The notes under the pieces: model-generated
Seen by the model: the letters and a program-made list of their open reading frames with translations, nothing else
Database searches by the model: none
What the model was told of the DNA's origin: nothing
Part shown: positions 38,237-46,430 of the stretch, piece after piece
Layout of the letters: the number at the start of each line of letters is the position of its first letter
Numbering within the stretch: position 1 is the stretch's first letter
DNA from: Aquiluna sp.
GTDB lineage: Bacteria; Actinomycetota; Actinomycetes; Actinomycetales; Microbacteriaceae
NCBI GenBank assembly: GCA_028822985.1
Contig: JAPKCK010000002.1
Location: 62,001 to 126,000, forward strand
Reading direction: 5' to 3'
DNA length: 64,000 nt
Program-made: the position numbers and the translations under genes

Positions 38237-39514
38237 TTGGAAGAACAGCCAAATCGCGAAGAGCTTGAACGCCTGATTCGAAAGATGATGGAATCGGGCC
38301 AATTGGACCCTCAAGATCTTGCCAAAATAGCCGGGTTCAGTGCAGACCCCTCGATGCTGAGCGACCTTTTTGGACAAGTGTCGGGGATGACGGGCGAACC
38401 CGGTGAACCAGTGAACTGGAAGCTTGCCCTAAATCAAGCGCTCGAGCTTTCAAAGAAAACTGAGAAGCCGGCAAATTCTGTTCTAGAAGCCGAACTGGAA
38501 ACTGCCTTCGATATGGCCCGTCTCTGGCTAAGCGAGGCCACCGAATTCACTAACCCGAACTCACCGAAAAAACTGACTCGGTCAATGTGGGCTCAAGAAG
38601 CGATGCCGCTTTTCAGAGAACTCTCGGAGCCGGTTGCCAACAGCATGGCCGCAGCGCTAAATGAGAACTTAGGAAATACGCTACCCCCTGAGCTAAGCGA
38701 GATGCTGGCACCAGCTCAAAACTTTATTGGTAATGCCGGAGCCTCAATATTTGCCATGCAACTGGGTCAAGCCATCGGAAAGCTTTCCTCAGAAGTATTG
38801 CTCTCAGGCGAAATTGGAATTCCTCTTACCGTCAGACCCGGGATCATCGCTCAAAACTTGGGAGAGTTTCTTCAAGACCTAGAGATACCAAAGAGTGAAG
38901 TACTTATTTACCTTGCGACTCGTGAGATGGCAATCGCTTCGCTTTACAACCAAGCCAGTTGGCTGCGAGAGCAAATCATCACCCAGGTAAGGGAGTTTGC
39001 CGCCGGGCTCAGCGTGGACTTGAGTGGCATCGAGGAAATTGCTTCTCGAATCGACCCGACTGACCCAGGTTCAATGGAGCAGATCATTGATGCCAGCGCG
39101 ATGGTGTCGCCAAGAAGCCCAGAGCAGGAGCAAGCCTTGGAGCGCATAGAGACTGTTCTGGCACTTATCGAAGGCTGGGTCGACGCGACGTCGCGGGAGG
39201 CAACCAAAAGACTGCCGAACATCCAAGCAGTGGTTGAAATATTTAATCGCAAGCGAGCCACCAGCGGAGCATCTGCCAAAACCTTCGAGGCCCTGCTTGG
39301 TCTTGAAATGCGACCTCGGCTTAGGCGGGAAGCCACCTTAATGTGGCAACGGGTAGTGGCTGATATCGGCAAGAACGCTTCGGATGATCTTTGGTCACAC
39401 CCCGATCAAATGCCCACCGCACTTGAAATTGAGAATCCAGATTCACTGATTGCCAGGATCAGAAATAATGGCGATGATTTCGAAGATGAGCTACGCAAAT
39501 TTCTGACTGACTAA
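38237..39514 (+). CDS. DUF2342 (Zincin_2-like) family protein, metal motif not evident
   Basis: Protein of 425 residues matching the actinobacterial family annotated as putative zinc-dependent metalloprotease/hydrolase. Segments such as MWAQEAMPLFRELSEPVA, AQLGQAIG-like FAMQLGQAIGKLSSEVL, SWLREQIITQVREFA and the C-terminal FEALLGLEMRPRLRREA fit it. Where an HExxH-like motif would be expected the sequence reads REMAI (229-233), so metal binding and catalysis are doubtful. Start is TTG with AGAGG six bases upstream. It is divergent from ylbL, as commonly seen in actinobacteria. Family assignment is fairly sure; activity is not. Confidence 0.78.
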   Translation: MEEQPNREELERLIRKMMESGQLDPQDLAKIAGFSADPSMLSDLFGQVSGMTGEPGEPVNWKLALNQALELSKKTEKPANSVLEAELETAFDMARLWLSEATEFTNPNSPKKLTRSMWAQEAMPLFRELSEPVANSMAAALNENLGNTLPPELSEMLAPAQNFIGNAGASIFAMQLGQAIGKLSSEVLLSGEIGIPLTVRPGIIAQNLGEFLQDLEIPKSEVLIYLATREMAIASLYNQASWLREQIITQVREFAAGLSVDLSGIEEIASRIDPTDPGSMEQIIDASAMVSPRSPEQEQALERIETVLALIEGWVDATSREATKRLPNIQAVVEIFNRKRATSGASAKTFEALLGLEMRPRLRREATLMWQRVVADIGKNASDDLWSHPDQMPTALEIENPDSLIARIRNNGDDFEDELRKFLTD

Positions 39515-39595
39515 CGCAAATTTATTCGTGCAGCCTAGCTTCAGGCTGTGGAGAACCTCTCACGGGAATAGTTCGATGGCTGCAAACTACCTCAA

Positions 39596-40600
39596 GTGGT
39601 AAGACAAATAAACCCTGGCCTTGCAAGGTTATGGATCGACGATACGACAAGACAGTACGGGGCCAACTCCGAAGTGGTACTGGCAAACCTCTCCAATGCG
39701 CAATTCAGAGCATTGGACCACTTGGAGACCGGTATCAGCGACAACCAGCTCTCGCTTTTGTCAAAAATGGCGAGCGCCGACATGAATGCCACCAACGAAC
39801 TCCTCGAACGCCTAGGACCGCTGCTTTCTCGAACATCGTCTTTTATGCCCACCTTCACAGAAAATGAAATCTCTAGGCGCTTCTCAGAAATAATGAGGCT
39901 CTACCTCTTAGGGCTCGATGATCCGGCGGAAACTCTGCGAGCAAGAAAAAGCTTTCGCGTTTTCCTCTCCAAGCTTGACCGAACTGGTCTTACCCTTCTC
40001 AAGGCCCTAAGCGCCTCCGCAGTCTCAAATGTCTTCACCAATGACCATTCAAAAGTTTTACCTGGAGACGCTCTTGAAATGGGCTACCCGCAGTCCCTAC
40101 TGGGAACGCAGCGAGTCAGGGCTGCCAAATCCCTTGGGGATGACCTGAATATTCAGCTGCACAGCAGAGTTAGCACAGCCTTTGACCAAACAGATCTAGC
40201 GATTCTTGTGTGCCACGACATCATCAAGCCCTCGGACTACCAACCTTGGTTATCGCGTGATGTCCCACACCTAGCTATTTGCTTTGACGAATCAGGGGTG
40301 CAGATTTCTCACATCGTTATCCCAGGCGTCACTCCCTGTCTCGGATGCATTGAACTTCATCGAATAAACAACTTGCCCAACTGGATCAAGATAGCGACTC
40401 AGTTGACCAGCCTTGACCGTGATCTTGCGGATAGTGCGCTTTTGTTGTTTTCCGGTGGGATCGCACTGTCTAAGTCCTTGAACTACCTAGATGGACTAAA
40501 AAATCAGGAGCCCTTGGACATGATCCGCCTAGAGCGCTCGGGAGACGTGGTAACGAGTAAGGCTAACTGGTCGGAGTGTGGCTGCCGAAACGCTTTATAA
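39596..40600 (+). CDS. E1/ThiF-like protein with CxxC...CxC zinc motif and degenerate nucleotide loop
   Basis: Protein of 334 residues resembling the actinobacterial proteins named after TOMM leader-binding/cyclodehydratase E1-like domains, usually found next to a UvrD-type helicase. The C-terminal part has an E1-like zinc site: Cys248 and Cys251 (PCLGCIELHR), Cys328 and Cys330 (WSECGC). The segment where a glycine-rich GxGxxG loop should start the Rossmann fold (about 120-140) reads SKLDRTGLTLL, lacking it. Adenylation is therefore unlikely. GTG start, since an in-frame stop lies nine codons upstream. Its last 38 bases overlap the convergent helicase gene. Function unknown. Confidence 0.7.
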   Translation: MVRQINPGLARLWIDDTTRQYGANSEVVLANLSNAQFRALDHLETGISDNQLSLLSKMASADMNATNELLERLGPLLSRTSSFMPTFTENEISRRFSEIMRLYLLGLDDPAETLRARKSFRVFLSKLDRTGLTLLKALSASAVSNVFTNDHSKVLPGDALEMGYPQSLLGTQRVRAAKSLGDDLNIQLHSRVSTAFDQTDLAILVCHDIIKPSDYQPWLSRDVPHLAICFDESGVQISHIVIPGVTPCLGCIELHRINNLPNWIKIATQLTSLDRDLADSALLLFSGGIALSKSLNYLDGLKNQEPLDMIRLERSGDVVTSKANWSECGCRNAL

Positions 40601-42203
40601 AATCTGAAGGATGCTTGTCGAGTCTTGAACTGACCTGAAGAAAGTCCTTTGCTCGCGTAATTGCGACGTAGAAAAGTCGCTGCTCTTCTGCAATTTCGGA
40701 TTCCGTTTTGGCATACCCGATGGGGAAATAGTTTTGATTCACGCCGATTAGAAAAACCTTGGCAAATTCAAGACCCTTCGTTCCATGGATGGTTGCCAAC
40801 ATAACCGCGTCGCGCATTGGCTCATGACCTGAGCGCTCCCGCTCGTCTAGTTCCCTAAGGTACTCGTCCAAGTTCGGCTGATCAAGCTCTTCAAGAACCT
40901 CTAAAAACCAGTTCAGAGCGAGCCACTTTTCATCCCTATCTGCTCTTGATTTCCAGCCAAGCGCAGAAATTATTTTGGAAACCTCAATAAATAACGGCTC
41001 TGTGCCCTCCGAGGCCTGAAGGGCCCTAATAGCCCCCACGCCCTGCATGACCTCTGGCCGCTTAAAAAACCTCCCGGAACCGCGAACTTGGTAATCAATG
41101 CTGTATTTTTTTAGTTCTTGCTCAATTTTTACGAGTTGAGCATTGGTTCGAGATAGGACCGCTATCTCAGCGCGGCCGACGCCGTTTTCAAGGAAGTCAG
41201 TTATTTGCTGCACTACACCAGCAGCCTCGTCGCCGGCATTTTTAAAGGTTCTAAACACAGGCTTTTCAGAAACTTGGCGAATTGCCTCCAAAGGCGTGGC
41301 GGGGCTGACGCGATTTGCGAGTGCAACAACTTCCTGGCTCGATCGATAATTTCGGTTCAGCTCAAAAACTTGCGCTTTTTCATACCGGTCCTGAAAGCCA
41401 GTCAAAAAATCACTTCGGGCACCCGCAAATGTATAAATGGTCTGCCTTGGGTCTCCGACTACACAGAGCTCTTGCCTCTCTCCTAGCCAGGTTTCGAGAA
41501 GGGCCTGCTGGAGTGGCGAGATGTCCTGGTACTCATCCACGGTGAAAAATCGATATTGCTGTTGGACTTGCGCCAGCATTCGGGGCTGGTCTCTGAGCAT
41601 TCCAACGCAGAGCAACAAGGCATCTTCCCAGTCGATAACGCGTCGCTTCTGCTTGAGCAATTCAAAGGCACGGAAAAATTCGCTGAATCTTTCAGTTCCT
41701 AGGCTTGAGCCCTCGGGTCTTGAAGTTTGATACCTCTCTAGATCCCGCATCGAGTACCTGACGTATTCGACTTCCGCCTGCAGGCTCGACTTTAATTCGG
41801 CAGTTGCACGAATACCCATTTGCTCCAGAACCTCTTGAACAAGAGGCCCCTTGTGAGTGACGAGTTTCGGGGCAAAGCTGTCTGTTAGTTGAGGCCAGAA
41901 AAATTGCAGTTGTGCAAGCGCTGCAGAATGAAATGTTCTGACCGCAACGTCTTGGGCTCCTAAAGACCTGAGTCGCGTTCTGAGTTCAGCAGCTGCGCGG
42001 TTGGTATAAGTAAGAGCAAATACTCGGTTGGCGGCATAGCTGCCGGTCTGAATACCGTAGGCAATGCGATGGCTGACAGTTCTAGTTTTTCCACTCCCTG
42101 CGCCGGCAATTATGGCGACGGGGCCTTGCAGGGCCTGAGCAGCAGCAGCTTGATCGTCATCTAGTCCGGCCAAAAGCTGGCTCGGAGTCAGATCTGAAGT
42201 CAT
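40563..42203 (-). CDS. UvrD/PcrA-like superfamily 1 DNA helicase, compact
   Basis: ATP-driven 3'-5' DNA helicase, 546 residues from the preferred start. It has the SF1A motifs: Q motif and Walker A (GAGSGKTRTVSHR), motif II DEYQD, motif III CVVGDPRQTIYTFAGA, motif IV-V LNRNYRSSQ and ATIHGTKGLEF, and motif VI EEQRLFYVAITRAK. It ends soon after motif VI and lacks the HRDC and cysteine-rich C-terminus seen in mycobacterial UvrD2. The longest frame begins with TTG at 42209, but AAGGA stands seven bases from the ATG at 42203, which I prefer. Divergent from the kinase-like gene. Confidence 0.88.
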   Translation of the reverse strand: MTSDLTPSQLLAGLDDDQAAAAQALQGPVAIIAGAGSGKTRTVSHRIAYGIQTGSYAANRVFALTYTNRAAAELRTRLRSLGAQDVAVRTFHSAALAQLQFFWPQLTDSFAPKLVTHKGPLVQEVLEQMGIRATAELKSSLQAEVEYVRYSMRDLERYQTSRPEGSSLGTERFSEFFRAFELLKQKRRVIDWEDALLLCVGMLRDQPRMLAQVQQQYRFFTVDEYQDISPLQQALLETWLGERQELCVVGDPRQTIYTFAGARSDFLTGFQDRYEKAQVFELNRNYRSSQEVVALANRVSPATPLEAIRQVSEKPVFRTFKNAGDEAAGVVQQITDFLENGVGRAEIAVLSRTNAQLVKIEQELKKYSIDYQVRGSGRFFKRPEVMQGVGAIRALQASEGTEPLFIEVSKIISALGWKSRADRDEKWLALNWFLEVLEELDQPNLDEYLRELDERERSGHEPMRDAVMLATIHGTKGLEFAKVFLIGVNQNYFPIGYAKTESEIAEEQRLFYVAITRAKDFLQVSSRLDKHPSDFIKRFGSHTPTS

Positions 42204-42256
42204 TAGCAATCCTTATGCTGCGCGTGGCGTTTACCCCAAGAACACGGTGCACAATC

Positions 42257-42262
42257 TAACCT
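42257..42262 (+). promoter_or_regulatory. -10-like element of the kinase-like gene
   Basis: TAACCT ends six bases before the GTG at 42269 and no ribosome site is visible, consistent with a leaderless message. Confidence 0.4.
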
Positions 42263-42268
42263 GTCATC

Positions 42269-43387
42269 GTGGGAAGACCTAGTCTGATATTAGCCGCGCT
42301 GGCAGCCGATGCTGCCCCGGGGTTCACCTTTCGCAGCTATAGGAGGGTCGAAACTAACCCTGACATTGATCAGCTACAGCTCTGGGACCAAGATGGAGCC
42401 TCTTATCAGCTGTTGATTCCTGCAACGCCAGCCGGAGAATCTGAAGTTGCCATAGAGCTACAGGCTCTAAAAATCATTGAGCCGCACCAGGAACTCCTCG
42501 GCGTGGACACCCCCCGACTCATCGGTCAAAGTATGGACTCCGATGGAGCCGGAGCCCTGTTGCTTACTCTCTTGGGTGGGGAAACCACGGACCTAGCAAA
42601 GTATGCTCCCGGTCTATTTTCCAAGAGCATAGGTGAGGTTCTAGCTCGAATCCATAACCTCAGCCCGGAAATCATCAGAGAAGCCGGGCTCTTGGAGTAT
42701 GACCCAGCAAGCATCTTGAGGAACAAGGTTGCCGAGATAGACAGTATTGCTCAGACCGGCCGAGTCCCGGCAGCCCTACTTTCAAGATGGGAAGCCGCCA
42801 CCGAAGATATTGGGCTGTTTCGTTTTCACCCAACAGTTATTCATGGAAACGTGAGTCAAGAAACAGTCATGGTCAGTTTTCAGAAAGTCAATGGCCTTTC
42901 TGGCTGGAGCTCCCTGAAGGTCGGTGACCCCGCGGAGGACCTTCGTTGGCTAACCGGCGGAGCCCTTAGGACAACCCTCGAGGACACGATACTTAACTAC
43001 CGTGCGGCGAGAGAAACTGCTGACGAAAACATTAGTCAACGCGCCCAGCTTTACTCCGAACTTGAGCTTGGCAGCTGGCTGGTCTACTGCATCGCCAATA
43101 AAGATGAGAAGGAAATCAGTCAGGCCGAAAACATGATTGCCGAACTTCGCGACCAGCTCGAGAGCGGCAACCTTAGGAGCCTAAGGGCCTCGAGTTTCGC
43201 CGGCATTGCGTCGCCCAGTGCAGCTGCGGAGTCTAAAGGCGGCGCTTCTAGTCTTCAAGAAGAAGACCTCAAAACCCAAGAGCTCATCCAGCAGCAAGAT
43301 GCGGACCTGGCAGAAAGAGAAGCCCTCGAAGCCGACTTTATTACGGATGCAGACCTGGAAACTAAAAACGAAGAGGAGCTTTTCTAA
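42269..43387 (+). CDS. Aminoglycoside-phosphotransferase-fold protein, probable pseudokinase
   Basis: Protein of 372 residues with an APH/choline-kinase fold. The recognisable segments are GEVLARIHNLSPE, VIHGNVSQETVMV and KVGDPAEDLRWL. The catalytic loop reads His192-Gly193-Asn194 where active kinases have HGD. The Mg-binding Asp expected just before Trp213 is also absent (SGW in place of the usual DW). Both changes argue against phosphotransfer. The last 70 residues are acidic and probably disordered (QEEDLKTQELIQQQDADLAE). Homologues commonly stand beside UvrD and AdnAB genes in actinobacteria. GTG start; the 3' end overlaps adnB by 26 bases. Not likely an antibiotic-resistance gene. Confidence 0.75.
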   Translation: MGRPSLILAALAADAAPGFTFRSYRRVETNPDIDQLQLWDQDGASYQLLIPATPAGESEVAIELQALKIIEPHQELLGVDTPRLIGQSMDSDGAGALLLTLLGGETTDLAKYAPGLFSKSIGEVLARIHNLSPEIIREAGLLEYDPASILRNKVAEIDSIAQTGRVPAALLSRWEAATEDIGLFRFHPTVIHGNVSQETVMVSFQKVNGLSGWSSLKVGDPAEDLRWLTGGALRTTLEDTILNYRAARETADENISQRAQLYSELELGSWLVYCIANKDEKEISQAENMIAELRDQLESGNLRSLRASSFAGIASPSAAAESKGGASSLQEEDLKTQELIQQQDADLAEREALEADFITDADLETKNEEELF

Positions 43388-46300
43388 AAGCCCCGAGCTT
43401 TTCGATCAGCTCCGCCTCAGATGGAACCTCGGGCGATATCTCTTTAGCGTCACCCGCGAAAAAGAATGATGCCTTTACCCTCTCGACACCAACCCCAAGC
43501 CATCGCGACAGTCCAATCCGATAAAGCGCGAGCTGCACTGCCTTATCAGTCACTTCCGCTTTTGACTTTGGTGAAGAACCGGATTTCCAGTCGACAACTT
43601 CGAAGCCATCAGCTGTTCGATAGACGGCATCTAGCTTGCAAACAACAACCGTTCCTCCGAGTTCGAACTCAAGCGCTTGTTCGACGTATAAAGGCACCAG
43701 ATTATTGAACCTAGAGTCGAGGTAAGCGCGTCCCAGTTTCTGATCTTGCTCTTGCCAATCGGAGATATCCAGATCAGCCTCCAAATCGAACGCCTCCTCT
43801 AGGTGCTCGTGAAACTGTGTTCCTCTTGCAGCAGCCTCCGAAAATGACACTGGCACCGGGCGAGCGGTCTGCGCCCAGAAGGCCTCCGGCTCATTCAGAA
43901 GCTGAACAATTTTGGACGCGGATAACCGCAGTGGAAGCTCAACTTGCTTTGGGTTCCTAATTAGTTCGGCCTGTTCGATAATTGCAGCCAGCTGCAGACT
44001 CTGACTCACCTTTGTCGGTGTGGCATTGATTACAGTCTCGGCAGCAGAGAGCTGAGAAGCGCGGCCATTGCCAAGCGGGTCAGAGGGCCAAGTTTCGCTT
44101 TGGGCCTGGTTAGCAAGCGGGTTTGCTATCGCTGGTTCTGGAATTGGTTCAAGCAATTGGGCAAGCCCAGCGCTAATCAACTCCACCAGATAGGCAGCAA
44201 TGGGGCGCGAATTGAGGATTCCTGACTTGTAATAACTGGCCGACAACAAAAGGTCCCGACCAGCCCTAGTAATTGCAACGTATGCGAGCCTGCGTTCCTC
44301 GACATCATGCTTGGCCCTGTTTTCCCCCGCAAAATCTTCAGTAGCCGCCTTCAGTTGCTTTTGAGTAGTTGCTTGACGCCAAGATAGTTGAGGTATCCAG
44401 TCGCTGTCCTGCCTTATCTCGTGAGGAAGTTTGCCGATTGCCAGCCAGCCTTTTGAGTCTCGAGAGTCAACCGGAAAAGATCCTTGCACTAAACCTGCGA
44501 CCGCCACAAAGTCCCACTCGAGGCCTTTGGCCGCGTGAACGCTCATTAACTGCACAACTCCGGCCTTAGCTCCAGTTTTTGGCATTTCAAATCGTTCACT
44601 ATTGACCGCATAATCGAGCCAACTCAGTAGGCCTGAAACTGATGGGCGCAGGGCGCTAACTTCATAATCCGAAATACGGGAAATAAAACCCTCTAGGTTT
44701 GCCAGCGGTGACTTGGTGCGGGCGTGTGCATAGAGCTCGATGTCTAATTCCAGCTCTCGCGCCACGGCCCAAGAAAATTCGCTAACACCAAGGGAAAGCT
44801 GTGTTCTCATCAGGTGAAATAATTCGCTGGCGTGAATCATTCTCTCTAGGCCAGCCTCTGAAATCTCGGCAAACTGTCGGGAGCTAGGTTTACGAATTTC
44901 GTCAAGAGCCTCAACCAATGTGAGCGGAATCTCTGCGGTCACTTCTTTTCGCATGCGGGTAAGTTTTCGAGCAAATTTATGCAGCTGGGCAATGTCTCTT
45001 GGTGCAATTCTGAATTTAGGACCCGACAAAATACGCATGAGCTCCGCTCCAGCTTCGGGATCGGCGACCACCCGCAATCCGGCTACGAGATCCAGCACCT
45101 CTGGCTGCTCGAGCAGGCCCGAAAGCCCAGTTATTTCGACCTCGAGGCCGTTATTTTCAAGAGCATCGGCAAATAGCCGCATCGCCTGTTTTGAACGGAA
45201 CAAAACCGCGGCACTGGTTTCATCGCTCATTCTCTCCGAGAGCCACAATGCCACTTTGGCGCTTTCAGTTACATCGTCTTGACAGACAATCGCCGAAACG
45301 CTGCCGTCTCGATCAAGCCCAGCAGTCAGGCTTACTGGGCTCACAAATGAACCACCTTGAAGCGGCTCGCTTACTAAATTAGCCGCATCCACAATTGCCT
45401 GACCAGATCTCCAGCTTGTGCTCAATGAGAACTGCTCAGCGGCGCCAAAGTCGCCTGCAAAACCACTCAGGTTCGCACTGCTTGCGCCGCGCCAACCGTA
45501 AATCGCCTGGTTGGGGTCACCCACAGCCATAACTGGCTTTCCGGCAAACAGCCTTGAGAGCAACATGGTTTGAATGCCAGAGGTGTCTTGATACTCATCC
45601 AGAAGTACGAATTTATGAGGAAGCTCAAGGTCTTGCTTCTCAAGAGCCCTGAGCGCCAAGGCAACCTGATCCGAAAAATCGACCAGTCCTCTGAGTTTTT
45701 TCTGGCTTTGATACTGCCCCGCCAGCTCAAATACCAAAGTGGAAGAGTACATCGTATCCAATAGCGTCTGGTGGTAGGCGTAGACCCCTTCGCCGCCCTT
45801 GTCAGACTGCGGAAGGGCTGCAATCTGTTGAGCAAAATCTTGCAGGTAGCTAATTGCCTCATCAGCTGACTGCTGGTTGTCCGTGAGCGCGCCACTGGCA
45901 CTTAGGACTTTTTCCGTCAAGTAATCGAGCGTCTTGTCCCAGTTCAAAAGCTCTGAAAATTCCGAAATTCTAGCGTTTGCAACGACCTCCCTGGCAAGCG
46001 AAATAGCACCGGCTTCAGTCAGCAGGACAGCATCGGCCTCGAAGCCGACCTGTAACGAAAGTGATCTAAAAATTTCATTTCCAAAGGAGTTGTAAGTAGT
46101 TATTTTGGGTGGATCAAAATCGTCCCCTAAATCCTTCGGCCAATAGCTTGACTCCCTCAACTTGACCAATCCAGATTGGACCCTGGAAGCCAGCTCGCTT
46201 GCAGCTTTCCTGGTGAAGGTCAAGCCAAGGACTTCACTCGGTCTTGCCAGCTCATTGGCCACTAAGTAGAGAGTCCTGACTGACATCAACTCAGTTTTTC

Positions 46301-46430
46301 CACTCCCTGCACCGGCAATTACGAGGCTGGGGGCCGTTGTGCTTGCAGACGAGATCGCCGCTTCCTGCTCATCGGTGAGCTTGTGCCTTGAAACAACAGA
46401 AAAAATTTCTTGGGCTGAATACTTAGCCAT
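43362..46430 (-). CDS. adnB: AdnB-like helicase-nuclease subunit
   Basis: Subunit of an AdnAB-type DNA end-resection motor, 1022 residues. The UvrD-like motor has Walker A IAGAGSGKTELMSVRT, motif II LLDEYQDTSG, GDPNQAIYGWRGA, VHAAKGLEWDFV and motif VI EERRLAYVAITRAG, all intact. A C-terminal RecB-type nuclease follows with GTQFHEHLEEAFD, the metal ligands in CKLDAVYR and VVDWKSG, and QLALYRIGL. The pair of motor-nucleases with intact nuclease sites on both subunits is the AdnAB plan, distinct from RecBCD. It overlaps adnA by eight bases, so both are co-translated. Confidence 0.92.
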   Translation of the reverse strand: MAKYSAQEIFSVVSRHKLTDEQEAAISSASTTAPSLVIAGAGSGKTELMSVRTLYLVANELARPSEVLGLTFTRKAASELASRVQSGLVKLRESSYWPKDLGDDFDPPKITTYNSFGNEIFRSLSLQVGFEADAVLLTEAGAISLAREVVANARISEFSELLNWDKTLDYLTEKVLSASGALTDNQQSADEAISYLQDFAQQIAALPQSDKGGEGVYAYHQTLLDTMYSSTLVFELAGQYQSQKKLRGLVDFSDQVALALRALEKQDLELPHKFVLLDEYQDTSGIQTMLLSRLFAGKPVMAVGDPNQAIYGWRGASSANLSGFAGDFGAAEQFSLSTSWRSGQAIVDAANLVSEPLQGGSFVSPVSLTAGLDRDGSVSAIVCQDDVTESAKVALWLSERMSDETSAAVLFRSKQAMRLFADALENNGLEVEITGLSGLLEQPEVLDLVAGLRVVADPEAGAELMRILSGPKFRIAPRDIAQLHKFARKLTRMRKEVTAEIPLTLVEALDEIRKPSSRQFAEISEAGLERMIHASELFHLMRTQLSLGVSEFSWAVARELELDIELYAHARTKSPLANLEGFISRISDYEVSALRPSVSGLLSWLDYAVNSERFEMPKTGAKAGVVQLMSVHAAKGLEWDFVAVAGLVQGSFPVDSRDSKGWLAIGKLPHEIRQDSDWIPQLSWRQATTQKQLKAATEDFAGENRAKHDVEERRLAYVAITRAGRDLLLSASYYKSGILNSRPIAAYLVELISAGLAQLLEPIPEPAIANPLANQAQSETWPSDPLGNGRASQLSAAETVINATPTKVSQSLQLAAIIEQAELIRNPKQVELPLRLSASKIVQLLNEPEAFWAQTARPVPVSFSEAAARGTQFHEHLEEAFDLEADLDISDWQEQDQKLGRAYLDSRFNNLVPLYVEQALEFELGGTVVVCKLDAVYRTADGFEVVDWKSGSSPKSKAEVTDKAVQLALYRIGLSRWLGVGVERVKASFFFAGDAKEISPEVPSEAELIEKLGAFRKAPLRF

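Noticed and set aside
38237..39514. Active zinc metalloprotease by family name
   Set aside because: The expected HExxH position reads REMAI, so I kept the family name but not the activity.
39596..40600. Part of a thiazole/oxazole-modified peptide (TOMM) biosynthetic cluster
   Set aside because: No precursor peptide, YcaO cyclodehydratase or dehydrogenase gene is nearby; the neighbours are DNA-repair genes.
42269..43387. Macrolide or aminoglycoside resistance phosphotransferase
   Set aside because: Catalytic HGD is HGN and the Mg-binding Asp is missing; the neighbourhood is DNA repair, not a resistance island.
44920..45282. Plus-strand frame of 120 codons inside adnB
   Set aside because: Ser-rich shadow of the helicase reading frame with no start signal.
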